Origin: Flavonifractor sp. An82
GTDB lineage: Bacteria; Bacillota; Clostridia; Oscillospirales; Oscillospiraceae
Reading direction: 5' to 3'
NCBI RefSeq assembly: GCF_002159265.1
Contig: NZ_NFHG01000006.1
Coordinates: 1-64,000 of the forward strand
Length of the DNA: 64,000 bases
In this document: positions 51,836 to 59,918 of the stretch, piece by piece
How positions within the stretch are numbered: position 1 is the first letter of the stretch
Layout: the number at the start of each line of letters is the position of its first letter
Notes under the pieces: model-generated
What the model saw: only the letters and a program-made list of their open reading frames with translations
The model's database searches: none
What the model was told of the DNA's origin: nothing
Made by a program: the position numbers and the translations under genes

Positions 51836-52286
51836 TCTGATCGCCAGGGACAACGAAGCGGAGGGGTTTATACAGGAGACCACTTCCCATCCCCAATGGT
51901 TCGAGCGCCTCTGCCGCAGGGCCGCAGCCTCCAATGAGAGTGAGGCCAAGTGGCAGTTTGCCGCATATCTGTCAGAATGTCCGTGCAGCCAGGAAGTCAA
52001 AGACATGATCCTGGACTTCGCAAAGGACCCCAATGAATATGTGAGCCGGCGGGCGCTTTTGGCGATGCCCGCTCTGCGTCCTGACTGTGTGGAACAGTTT
52101 GCTCCGCTGTTCTGGGAGCGGAACTGTTATTCCCTCGAATTACAGGAATACCAGAGGATCGCTGTTCTGGTCTCGCTGGATGCCATCCATTCCAGCCTGC
52201 TTCCACAATACTTGGAGCAGGCCAAGCAGGATGGCCGGCGCTATCTGCTGGAACACGCAGAAAGGATCAAAGGAGGACTACTGTGA
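51783..52286 (+). CDS. 5'-truncated HEAT-repeat protein, first gene of the immunity run
   Basis: The open frame of 167 codons begins inside the direct repeat, and no start codon has a ribosome binding site. Protein-like sequence runs from about 51841 (ARDNEAEGFIQE) and shows alpha-helical HEAT-type units: SQEVKDMILDFAKDPNEYVS, RRALLAMPAL. It is therefore probably the 3' part of a larger gene cut by the repeat. It ends in GTGA, overlapping the next start by 4 bases. Whether it is still made is unclear; helical-repeat proteins are common among immunity genes. Confidence 0.55.
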   Translation: MLCALVLYVLAHAVVTCYLIARDNEAEGFIQETTSHPQWFERLCRRAAASNESEAKWQFAAYLSECPCSQEVKDMILDFAKDPNEYVSRRALLAMPALRPDCVEQFAPLFWERNCYSLELQEYQRIAVLVSLDAIHSSLLPQYLEQAKQDGRRYLLEHAERIKGGLL

Positions 52287-53251
52287 ACGAAAATTTATTC
52301 CGCACCCAATTCAATCAAATGGAAACCACCGAGAAGCAGGTGCTGATGGAACGCCTGGCGGCTCGTTATAATATGACTTTTCTTGGTCTACATACCTTTG
52401 ACCGCTGGGGCCAGAGCAGCACCACCGGCATATTCAAGAAAGATGGCCGGGAGTTTGTCTTTGTTCCCGGCGATACCGTCACCCTGGGCTGGGAACGGTT
52501 CGCCGTTGGGCTGGATCAGGACAGCCGAGAGGAACTGGACGATCTGTTCCAGGAATGGGAGATGGAACAGGACCCGGAGGAGATGATCCGGGAAAGCATG
52601 GCTCCTGTTCGGCAGGCAGCCATTGGCCCCATGCTGGTGGGCCGGGAGCTGGAGGAGCTCTGTTGGGAGCCGGTCAAGATGGATGATCCCAGACTAACTG
52701 CCCACCCCGACTGGCTGAAGAAGTTCCGGGATTTTGCCTGGAGCGACCTTGACAGCCTTACTATGCACCAGTCAGCCCGCATTGAGCGGACGGAAAAGGG
52801 CTTTCAGATCTGTATCTATAACCGCACTGATTACGATGAACTTCTTGCCGGGCTGGAAAAGCAGGGGCTCTCACTGCCTACGGTAGACGAGTGGGCCTAT
52901 CTATGCGGCGGCGGGTGCCGCACCCTGTTTCCCTGGGGGGATGGAATGGACTACTCCATGCACCTGCATCACTTTGAAAGCCCGGAGGATGAGGACAAGC
53001 CCTTCGATATGGAGGAACCCAACTTCTTCGGCCTGTCCATCGCCTATGACCCCTATATGCGGGAGGTTGTGAAGGCTGAGCAGTTTACCACCTGCGGAGG
53101 TGATGGCGGGCGCAGCATCTGCGGCGGACTTGGAATTTTCCTCGGTTTCCTGCCCTGTTCGCCCCACTGCAAGCCGGAAGTGCAGGAGGACAAGGAACTG
53201 AACGGCGACTATGATTTCTACCGGCCCATTATCCGAGTGGAGTCAATTTGA
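52283..53251 (+). CDS. Protein with FGE/SUMF1-like C-terminal domain
   Basis: A 322-residue cytoplasmic protein. Its C-terminal half includes LSLPTVDEWAYLCGGGCRTLFPWGDG, which resembles the LPTEAEWEYAxRGG...PWGD signature of formylglycine-generating enzyme-like proteins, and the end YDFYRPIIRVES also fits that fold. The N-terminal about 150 residues are unfamiliar. The catalytic Cys pair of true FGEs was not found, so it is probably a binding-only member of the fold. GTG start 52283 after AGGAGG. Found inside an immunity run, so an immunity function is inferred. Confidence 0.55.
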   Translation: MNENLFRTQFNQMETTEKQVLMERLAARYNMTFLGLHTFDRWGQSSTTGIFKKDGREFVFVPGDTVTLGWERFAVGLDQDSREELDDLFQEWEMEQDPEEMIRESMAPVRQAAIGPMLVGRELEELCWEPVKMDDPRLTAHPDWLKKFRDFAWSDLDSLTMHQSARIERTEKGFQICIYNRTDYDELLAGLEKQGLSLPTVDEWAYLCGGGCRTLFPWGDGMDYSMHLHHFESPEDEDKPFDMEEPNFFGLSIAYDPYMREVVKAEQFTTCGGDGGRSICGGLGIFLGFLPCSPHCKPEVQEDKELNGDYDFYRPIIRVESI

Positions 53252-53267
53252 GAATACGGAGGGCAAC

Positions 53268-53837
53268 ATGAGAGAAACAACACCCGATCTCACAAGGATC
53301 AGCAAATATATCAGTTTGATCCTTCGGCACAAGCCGGAGGTCATTGGAATCCAGTTGGATGCCCACGGCTGGGCGGATGTCAATGCGCTGCTGGCGGGCA
53401 TCAGCAGGAAATACCCCATCAACCGGGACATTCTGGATGAAATCGTGCGGAGTGATGAAAAGCAGCGGTATTCCTTCAGCGAGGACGGAACAAAAATTAG
53501 GGCCAATCAGGGGCACTCCATCCAGGTAGATGTGGAACTGACCTTGACCGAGCCGCCGGAGACGCTGTACCACGGAACGGCCCAGCGGTTTGCCGCCTCC
53601 GTCGAGGCCCAGGGACTGCTCCCCCAGAGCCGCCTGTATGTTCATCTTTCACCGGATCAGGAAACAGCGGAGAAAGTTGGGCGCCGGCATGGAGAACCTG
53701 TGATCTACCTGGTGGATGCCGGCCAGATGCACCGGGACGGATATTGCTTTTATTTGTCCGCCAATGGAGTCTGGCTGACAAAGGTGGTTCCTGCGACCTA
53801 CCTGAAACGCTTAGAGGGTGAATTGAAACAGCATTGA
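53268..53837 (+). CDS. kptA: RNA 2'-phosphotransferase (Tpt1/KptA)
   Basis: A 189-residue KptA/Tpt1 enzyme, which removes an internal 2'-phosphate from RNA using NAD+ and releases ADP-ribose cyclic phosphate. The N-terminal winged helix begins ISKYISLILRHKPE, and HGWADVNALL, LYHGTAQRFA, the LYVHLSPD box and the C-terminal FYLSANGVWLT are the family motifs. Length is normal. Start ATG 53268 after ACGGAGGG. Bacteria usually lack the tRNA splicing that makes 2'-phosphates, so its place inside an immunity-type operon is notable. Confidence 0.9.
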   Translation: MRETTPDLTRISKYISLILRHKPEVIGIQLDAHGWADVNALLAGISRKYPINRDILDEIVRSDEKQRYSFSEDGTKIRANQGHSIQVDVELTLTEPPETLYHGTAQRFAASVEAQGLLPQSRLYVHLSPDQETAEKVGRRHGEPVIYLVDAGQMHRDGYCFYLSANGVWLTKVVPATYLKRLEGELKQH

Positions 53838-53840
53838 CCT

Positions 53841-54683
53841 ATGGCAAAGGTGATCGAAGAACGCTTCACCAACTGGCAGGGACAGGACTTCGACGAGGAC
53901 ACACTGGAGCCTTCCGAGGTGGCTCAGGCCATCATGGAGTATCTGGACTGCGAGTGTACCTATTTCCCCTCCATGAAGGATGATGACCCCATCATGGCAG
54001 CCTACAACTATGCCAAGCGGGACAGCGCCCAGGAAGGCTTTGTGCCGCTGCTCATCAAGGCGGATGATGAAACGCTGTTGGAGTGTCTGGTGATGAACGC
54101 CGACCCGGAGAATGATGCGGACATTTACGAATTTGACCTTAAAGCTGTAACGGAGTACCGGAAGAAGATGCTCTCCGCCCCCATCAAGGACGGAAAGACG
54201 GTTTTGGAGGAATTGACCGGCCAGCGCAAGGAAGAAGCCGAGGACGATGATATGGACTGGGAGGAGGAGATCCTGGGCGAGATGGAGGGCGGAGAACCAA
54301 ACGACCGCTTCTCCAGCTACTGGGATGATGATACGGAGATGACCTATCCGCTCATCCTGGCCAAGATCCCGGTGAAGAATCCCTGGGAGATCTTCGCATA
54401 CCTGCCCTTCGGAAACTGGAACGAGTGCCCTGACACGCCGGAGCTGATGGCTGCGGCCAAATACTGGTTTGAGCAGTACGGCGCGGTGCCAGCCGCCATG
54501 AGCCACGATGAGCTGGAGTTCCTGCTCCCGGCCCCCGTCCCCAAGGAGAAGGCCATGGATGTGGCGGTGGAGCTGTATGGCGTCTGCCCCGATGTCATCG
54601 ACCAGGGACCGGAAGACGCCACCGTGGGCGCTTTGGCTGATGTGCTGCGGCAGTCCACTGTCTGGTATCTCTGGTGGGATTGA
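53841..54683 (+). CDS. DUF4253 domain protein
   Basis: A 280-residue acidic protein. The last about 100 residues (YWFEQYGAVPAAMSHDELEF and the end ADVLRQSTVWYLWWD) match DUF4253, a family found in toxin-immunity clusters. The N-terminal half is an extra domain with an Asp/Glu-rich linker (EEAEDDDMDWEEEILGEMEGG). The start ATG 53841 is 3 bases after kptA and has only a weak ribosome binding site, so translation is probably coupled. No enzyme motif is seen. Confidence 0.7.
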   Translation: MAKVIEERFTNWQGQDFDEDTLEPSEVAQAIMEYLDCECTYFPSMKDDDPIMAAYNYAKRDSAQEGFVPLLIKADDETLLECLVMNADPENDADIYEFDLKAVTEYRKKMLSAPIKDGKTVLEELTGQRKEEAEDDDMDWEEEILGEMEGGEPNDRFSSYWDDDTEMTYPLILAKIPVKNPWEIFAYLPFGNWNECPDTPELMAAAKYWFEQYGAVPAAMSHDELEFLLPAPVPKEKAMDVAVELYGVCPDVIDQGPEDATVGALADVLRQSTVWYLWWD

Positions 54684-54698
54684 TGGGAGATTTTGACT

Positions 54699-55562
54699 AT
54701 GAACGAATACCTGAAGCAATATATTGAACTCCAAAAGCAGTTTCGAGAGACAAAAGGAAATCCAGACAGTGTCCGCGCTCTCTATACCTTCAAGGAGAAA
54801 CTGGAGCTATCGGAAGACAAACAGGCCAAGGAGGTACTGGTGGATGTGTATGATCTGCTGGACTTCAAGAAGGATGCCTACGAACTGCTCTGCCAAATCG
54901 GAAATCGTTCCGATAAAAAGACACTCAAGCGGCTGGGCACGCTGAAGGACTATGCGGAAAACTGGGGCAATCATTATGCCCTCCCCAGGCCCAAAACGCC
55001 GGAGGAGAAGCAGAAAGAGAAGGAGCGGCAGGCCCAGCTGGGCCTGCCCGCCTTCCGGTATCACCCAAACCCTCTGGAAACTGGGGCTTTTGAGGAATCC
55101 GCAGACGGCGTTGTCTGCGACTGCTGCGGCAAGACGACCCATATTTTCTATACAGCCCCCTTTTACGCTGTGGAGGATATTGCATATCTGTGCCCAGAGT
55201 GCATCGCCAACGGCGAAGCAGCCCGGAAATATGACGGTAGTTTTCAAGATGATTTCTCTGTGGACGATGGTGTAGACGATCCAGAGAAGCTGGACGAGCT
55301 GATCCACCGCACCCCCGGCTACTCCGGCTGGCAGCAGGAATATTGGCGCGTCCACTGCGGCGACTACTGCGCCTATCTGGGCCATGTGGGTGCCAGAGAA
55401 CTGCGGGCGCTGGGTGTGCTGGAGGATGTGCTGGACGATCCCATGTGGGACGATGAGCAGAGAGAAATGATTCAGGAATCCGTCAATGGCGGGCATCTGC
55501 AATGCTATCTGTTCCAGTGCCTCCACTGCGGAAAACACCTGGTCTGGATGGATTTTGATTGA
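54699..55562 (+). CDS. CbrC family (UPF0167) protein
   Basis: A 287-residue protein. About 110 N-terminal helical, charged residues are followed by a CbrC/UPF0167 domain: FRYHPNPLETGAFE, CDCCGK, YTAPFYAVEDIAYLCPECIANGEAA and a late CLHCGKHLVW, giving at least three Cys pairs that likely bind zinc. E. coli CbrC is linked to colicin E2 tolerance, which fits an immunity role here. Start ATG 54699 after TGGGAGA. Confidence 0.78.
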   Translation: MNEYLKQYIELQKQFRETKGNPDSVRALYTFKEKLELSEDKQAKEVLVDVYDLLDFKKDAYELLCQIGNRSDKKTLKRLGTLKDYAENWGNHYALPRPKTPEEKQKEKERQAQLGLPAFRYHPNPLETGAFEESADGVVCDCCGKTTHIFYTAPFYAVEDIAYLCPECIANGEAARKYDGSFQDDFSVDDGVDDPEKLDELIHRTPGYSGWQQEYWRVHCGDYCAYLGHVGARELRALGVLEDVLDDPMWDDEQREMIQESVNGGHLQCYLFQCLHCGKHLVWMDFD

Positions 55563-55590
55563 GGAGTTTTCAAAAGGTGGGATACAAGCG

Positions 55591-55869
55591 ATGAAACCCA
55601 AAACACTGACCATTCAACTGAATGATGAACAACTGCCCATCCTTCCAGTGGAACCGGAAGCCCACCTCTCCTTTACCACTCATGCTGATGGAAATGAATT
55701 GGAGCTAACGGGAAACCGGGCGGGGCTGCTTCTATTGGCGAAAGCCGCTTTGGGTATGGCAGAAACTCTTCGCGGGGATGGATTCCACATCCATCTGGAT
55801 GACCTGTATAGCATCAACTCCGAGGGAAAAAGCATCCTGATCCGAAAGGAGGAACGGCCAAAACCATGA
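55591..55869 (+). CDS. Imm32-like immunity protein
   Basis: A 92-residue protein with the pattern NELELTGNRAGLLLLAKAAL, then GDGFHIHLDDLYSINSEGK and a last strand SILIRKE, which fits the Imm32 immunity family. Families of this size act as inhibitors that bind one toxin in the recipient cytoplasm. The start at 55591 follows AAAGGTGGG. It overlaps the next gene by 4 bases (ATGA). Confidence 0.6.
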   Translation: MKPKTLTIQLNDEQLPILPVEPEAHLSFTTHADGNELELTGNRAGLLLLAKAALGMAETLRGDGFHIHLDDLYSINSEGKSILIRKEERPKP

Positions 55870-56978
55870 TTGAAAAAACCTTCCTCAACCCCGCCACAAA
55901 TAAGCAGTGGCGGATTGAAATTGACGGACATACCATCCGAACCTGCTTGAATGGCGGGAAGGTCAAGGAGATCCTGTGCGACTCCGCCTTCCAGGTCAAG
56001 AGCAAGACTGCCAGCGCCATGATGAGCCAGATGCGGAAAGGATTTGTCTATCAGAATCCGGATGCCGCTGTTGGGCAGGCGCGGTGCCACCGATTTGTCG
56101 GAAAGGACAGCAACGGCTTTATGCCCCTGGCTGCCGCCCTCACACGGGACGACTTCTTCCTGACGAGGGTGGTCGGAGATTTTGAGGACGAAACCCTCTA
56201 TCACTTCGATGGCAGCGGGGAGATCTTCGAAACAGTTTCCCTGGGTGCAAAGAGAATGACCTATGAGCAGGTCCTCTGCCCCAATGATACCCTGCTGCTG
56301 AACAACAGCTATCTTCTCCAGCAGTTTTCACTCCACACCCATGAGATCACGCCCTTTGCCAACAAGAAAAACAGCATGAGGACTATGCTGGACCAGAGCG
56401 GTAGCCTGACCTTGTGGTACACAGGAGAGGAGATCGTCGTCTTTGACTTTGCCAGCAACACAGAGGTGTGGCGGGAAATGGTGAAATGCAAGAAGTCAAA
56501 AGACCCGAATTTCGCCTATTACTGCTTCGGGATGCTCTCTCCCCGGCAGAGCAAAGCGGCTTACCGCGTTACCGAGGGGGAGTATGTGCTGGTCGATCTG
56601 AAGTCCGGCCAAAAAGTCGTGATCCCCAATGCGGGCTGGCATCCCTTCTTCTCTCCGGATGACCAGTGTTTCTCGGTGGGCGGCAAGTTCTATCTGACCC
56701 AGACCGGAGAGGAGATAGCCAATCCTTTCCCGTTTTCTGTCCGGCAGGGGCTGAGTGTTTCAGACACCTGTATGGTGCGGACAAGGGGCAGCCTGATGGC
56801 TGTCCAGCAGGAGCGGGGCAACTCCCCCATAGAATTGTGGGATACCAGCAGTGGCCAGCTGTTGGCCACCATTGATGACCCCTTTGTGGTGCGGCAGGTG
56901 AATTTTGCTTTTACCAAGAGCGGACTTGTCCTGCACACCGATTACGGGGCCATGAGCATCTATTCCTGCGCCCTCTGA
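55866..56978 (+). CDS. WGR-like domain fused to a beta-propeller-like region
   Basis: A 370-residue protein. The N-terminal about 60 residues (NKQWRIEIDGHTIRTCLNGG and AMMSQMRKGF) fit a WGR-type nucleic-acid binding module. The rest has repeated short beta units with W/F-D/N positions (GSLTLWYTGEEIVVFDFASN, EYVLVDLKSGQKVVIPN, SPIELWDTSSGQLLATID) like a WD-type propeller. Overlaps the Imm32-like gene by 4 bases. Function unknown; WGR proteins recur in immunity islands. Confidence 0.6.
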   Translation: MIEKTFLNPATNKQWRIEIDGHTIRTCLNGGKVKEILCDSAFQVKSKTASAMMSQMRKGFVYQNPDAAVGQARCHRFVGKDSNGFMPLAAALTRDDFFLTRVVGDFEDETLYHFDGSGEIFETVSLGAKRMTYEQVLCPNDTLLLNNSYLLQQFSLHTHEITPFANKKNSMRTMLDQSGSLTLWYTGEEIVVFDFASNTEVWREMVKCKKSKDPNFAYYCFGMLSPRQSKAAYRVTEGEYVLVDLKSGQKVVIPNAGWHPFFSPDDQCFSVGGKFYLTQTGEEIANPFPFSVRQGLSVSDTCMVRTRGSLMAVQQERGNSPIELWDTSSGQLLATIDDPFVVRQVNFAFTKSGLVLHTDYGAMSIYSCAL

Positions 56979-56994
56979 AACGGAGAAGTGACCT

Positions 56995-57429
56995 ATGGAT
57001 CATGAGAGGAAAAATCTATTGGCTCAGAAAAAAGCGCAGCTCAAGATAAAACAGAAAAGAGCAGAGATACAGCAATACAAGGACCGTCTCACAAAAAGTA
57101 TCGAACATTTTTCTCAAAAATACCGATATGCGGATGAAGCGGAAGCACTCAAAATTGAAACCTTTATCTCAAAACTCAATTTTGAGCAGCCGGGGCAGCT
57201 GGCGATCCAAGAAGTTTGCCCATATCCCCATGGAAATGCCTACTTGTGCTTTTTAATGGGAACAGACGCCTTATTTGAGATTTATGTATTTGGCAAATAT
57301 TCTGACATCATGAGCGATCATGATGCATGGGAAGTTTTCAGTCCATACCTGTTGCTTGTGGACGAGGATTTTATTCATTACACTTATATTAACGATGATG
57401 GCGAAGTCATGGAATCACAAGTATCGTGA
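56995..57429 (+). CDS. Hypothetical protein, AT-rich
   Basis: A 144-residue cytoplasmic protein with a long N-terminal coiled helix (LLAQKKAQLKIKQKRAEIQQ) and an alpha/beta part ending in ESQVS. No family recognised. Its base composition is visibly lower in G+C than the genes either side, so it was probably added separately. Start ATG 56995, 6 bases after GGAGAAG. A candidate immunity gene by position only. Confidence 0.6.
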   Translation: MDHERKNLLAQKKAQLKIKQKRAEIQQYKDRLTKSIEHFSQKYRYADEAEALKIETFISKLNFEQPGQLAIQEVCPYPHGNAYLCFLMGTDALFEIYVFGKYSDIMSDHDAWEVFSPYLLLVDEDFIHYTYINDDGEVMESQVS

Positions 57430-57454
57430 TGGCGGAGAAAGAGCGTGGACACCT

Positions 57455-58204
57455 ATGAACAAAGAATCATTGACTGAAAAACTCCTGGACTTGGTCGAGG
57501 GGCGGGAAACTCCCGAAACCTGGAGGAGCTGGTGGGACGAACATGAGACGGAGTTGGAAGCCCTGCTGAGTCGGGGTGAATTTCTGAAACTGAAGCCCTG
57601 CCGACATGGTTTCCAGTGGGTCCCGGTGTTTGGCAGCCAAAAGGGAGCCATCGCCATTCTGGAAAAGAGCGGCACTGCATTTGAGGCCAGCAATCTCTAC
57701 CAGGAGCGGTATCTGGCCGAGCTGGACGCTTTCTGCAAGGAGCAGGAGCGAGTGCAGCGGGAAAAGCAAACGAAATTCAAGACCAACAACCCGGAGTTGT
57801 TTGGCCGATACCCCAAGTTCTCCAAAGCGTTGGCAAAGGTACTGGATCCCGCTGATGAGATCAGGCCTACCGCTACGGAGGAGCAAATCGCAGGCCGAGA
57901 AAGGGCGCTGGACTTCACGCTCCCGTCCCAGGTGCGGGAGTTCTTCCTGCTGACCGCAGGCATCCAGGCGTCCACAGGCGTGATCCTTTCCCTTGCCGGG
58001 ATGTTTGATCTGACCATCCATGGAGAGCGGTATTGTGTGCTGGGCGAGTTCTGGAAAGAAGCGGACGGCGACCAACTTCTGCTCCGTCCCGGAGAGGAAA
58101 CCATCTGGTACTACGCCCATGAGCAGGACAAGGTAAAGCGCCTCTGCAATGATATGGCAGAACTGCTGGAGAAGAAACTGGCGAGGTATCTCAATGAGCA
58201 CTGA
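57455..58204 (+). CDS. SMI1/KNR4 (SUKH) immunity-type protein
   Basis: A 249-residue protein. The N-terminal about 130 residues are a helical domain of unknown type. The C-terminal about 115 residues, from ATEEQIAGRERALDFTLPSQ through VREFFLLTAGIQ to the closing AELLEKKLARYL, fit SMI1/KNR4, the core of the SUKH superfamily of nuclease-toxin immunity proteins. The start at 57455 is taken from the beginning of the helical domain; the longer frame overlaps the previous gene. Confidence 0.78.
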   Translation: MNKESLTEKLLDLVEGRETPETWRSWWDEHETELEALLSRGEFLKLKPCRHGFQWVPVFGSQKGAIAILEKSGTAFEASNLYQERYLAELDAFCKEQERVQREKQTKFKTNNPELFGRYPKFSKALAKVLDPADEIRPTATEEQIAGRERALDFTLPSQVREFFLLTAGIQASTGVILSLAGMFDLTIHGERYCVLGEFWKEADGDQLLLRPGEETIWYYAHEQDKVKRLCNDMAELLEKKLARYLNEH

Positions 58205-58305
58205 AAATATCGCCCATGAAAAACGCTATCGGGACTGGCGGGCGCAGTATATAAATGCGGTATAATGTTGACCAAAAAACTGACTTTAAAAGACGGTGAG
58301 TTCAC

Positions 58306-58923
58306 TTGAGAGAAGACATTGAGAGCTTAGAGCACGACTTTTCCTTGATAGAAAACGGCTTTAAGGTTGAAGAAAAAAGAGCTTTGGATGATTATAAGGC
58401 TCATGATCGTGAATACATCAAAGAGTTGGCGCTTTTGGCGTACAAATCTGAAGTATATCAGGTAAGAATGTATGGCGTATTCCTTTTGGGCTACTTATCA
58501 GAAGATGATGACATTTTAGTATTCATGAGAGATGAGGTCTCGAAAGACGATGACTGGAGAGTTCAGGAGATATTAGCAAAGTCGTTTGATGAGTTCTGTA
58601 AGCGAAAAGGATATCAAAATGCTCTTCCAACGATTGATGAATGGATGAAAAGCAGCAATCCCAATACCCGGAGGGCTGTTACAGAAGGTCTGCGGATTTG
58701 GACGAGCAGACCATATTTCAAAGAGAACCCTATGGAAGCGATTAAACGGTTAGCTGGTTTGAGAGAGGATTCCAGTGAATATGTCAGGAAGTCGGTAGGT
58801 AATGCCTTGAGAGATATAAGCAAAAAATTTCCAGATTTAATTGAGGCTGAACTAAATCGTTGGAAATTGGATAGGAAAGAAATCAATCAAGTATATAAAT
58901 TGGCAATCAAATTTATTAAGTAG
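58306..58923 (+). CDS. HEAT-repeat (AlkD-like) protein, AT-rich
   Basis: A 205-residue all-helical protein with HEAT-type units such as YIKELALLAYKSEVYQVRMY, GVFLLGYLSEDDDILVFMRD and NPNTRRAVTEGLRIW. The repeats resemble DNA-alkylation-repair-like HEAT proteins, but no catalytic residues were identified. The start is TTG 58306. It is clearly AT-rich and has a 101-base gap before it with a TATAAT at 58261-58266 but no matching -35 box, so it may have its own promoter. Probably a separate acquisition. Confidence 0.65.
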   Translation: MREDIESLEHDFSLIENGFKVEEKRALDDYKAHDREYIKELALLAYKSEVYQVRMYGVFLLGYLSEDDDILVFMRDEVSKDDDWRVQEILAKSFDEFCKRKGYQNALPTIDEWMKSSNPNTRRAVTEGLRIWTSRPYFKENPMEAIKRLAGLREDSSEYVRKSVGNALRDISKKFPDLIEAELNRWKLDRKEINQVYKLAIKFIK

Positions 58924-58998
58924 CGAATTCCATTTTGTTTGAGAGACGCTTCTGCCAAAGTCAAGGATACTAACAACCGCAGAGAGGAGACAATCCCC

Positions 58999-59526
58999 AT
59001 GTCAAACAGCCGGGTAGCCACTTGGAGCGGAATCCGAAACAAACTGGAGAATGATTACCTGTGCCCGGCGCTCCGGGGCCGCATCCAGTATTTTGCCACC
59101 AGCTACTGGGAAAGCCATGACCAAACAGGCCGGGCGGCCATTCGATTGGACGGCGTGGAGGTGCTGCGAAGCAACTACTATGCCTATGAACAGCATTATT
59201 GGAACAGATATCAGGCCCTGCGGCGGGAGGGTGTCGGAGAGGTCGACCCGAAGGCCCCCTTCCGGCTGGCCCATGAAGGGACGCTAAGCGACGGCTGTTT
59301 TGACAACGGTTTTTTCTATGAGGCGTTTCACGAATTTGACAACCAGAGCATCGAGAAAAGCCTTGTCAGCAAGAATCCTCTTGTCCGCATCTTTGCCCTC
59401 CTGGACCGCAGGCTGGGAAAGCGCCGCCTGCTGCCTTTGGAGGAATCCATGGAGCAAGAACTGGACTGGGTGCGGGCCTTCTATGTGATCCGGATGCAGG
59501 CCGAAGGGTTAATGGAAAAGGAATAA
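58999..59526 (+). CDS. SF0329 family protein
   Basis: A 175-residue protein. WSGIRNKLENDYLCPALRGRI, then QYFATSYWESHDQTGRAAIR and LDGVEVL are the SF0329 signature, a family of unknown function found in immunity clusters. The start at ATG 58999 follows AGAGAGGAGA. Back to the higher G+C of the cluster. No enzyme motif seen. Confidence 0.68.
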   Translation: MSNSRVATWSGIRNKLENDYLCPALRGRIQYFATSYWESHDQTGRAAIRLDGVEVLRSNYYAYEQHYWNRYQALRREGVGEVDPKAPFRLAHEGTLSDGCFDNGFFYEAFHEFDNQSIEKSLVSKNPLVRIFALLDRRLGKRRLLPLEESMEQELDWVRAFYVIRMQAEGLMEKE

Positions 59527-59544
59527 CATTCAGGAGGAACTGCC

Positions 59545-59904
59545 ATGTCACAGATCGCATCCTTTTATCTTCTCAAAGACGGCCGGCGGCAGGAACTGTC
59601 CAATGGCGACTGCTCTGGTGCGGTTTATATGGCCATCTGGGACTGGTGTGAGAGCGAGCTGGATTTGGATGTCCGTTTTCCTGCTCCCCAGACGGAGGAA
59701 ACCCTGGACTGCACTCTGCTGAAGGGAGAGCTGGCGTCTAAACTGCTGGCAGCTCTGCGGGAGCAGAACCTCCCGGAGCTGGCCGCTAAAATTGCCACAG
59801 ACTGGGATCTACTCACCGAGGCGGTACAAAGCGGACTTGAAACGCTGCGCTCCCATCTGGAACTGGTGCAGGGCGACGCTGCACTGCTGTATGAAATGTT
59901 GTAA
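59545..59904 (+). CDS. Hypothetical small protein of the immunity run
   Basis: A 119-residue cytoplasmic protein, acidic, with an N-terminal alpha/beta part (IASFYLLKDGRRQELSNGD) and C-terminal helices. No family recognised. Start ATG 59545 after CAGGAGGA. The size, acidity and position are those of an immunity protein; nothing else supports a function. Confidence 0.6.
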   Translation: MSQIASFYLLKDGRRQELSNGDCSGAVYMAIWDWCESELDLDVRFPAPQTEETLDCTLLKGELASKLLAALREQNLPELAAKIATDWDLLTEAVQSGLETLRSHLELVQGDAALLYEML

Positions 59905-59918
59905 GACGGAGGGATACC

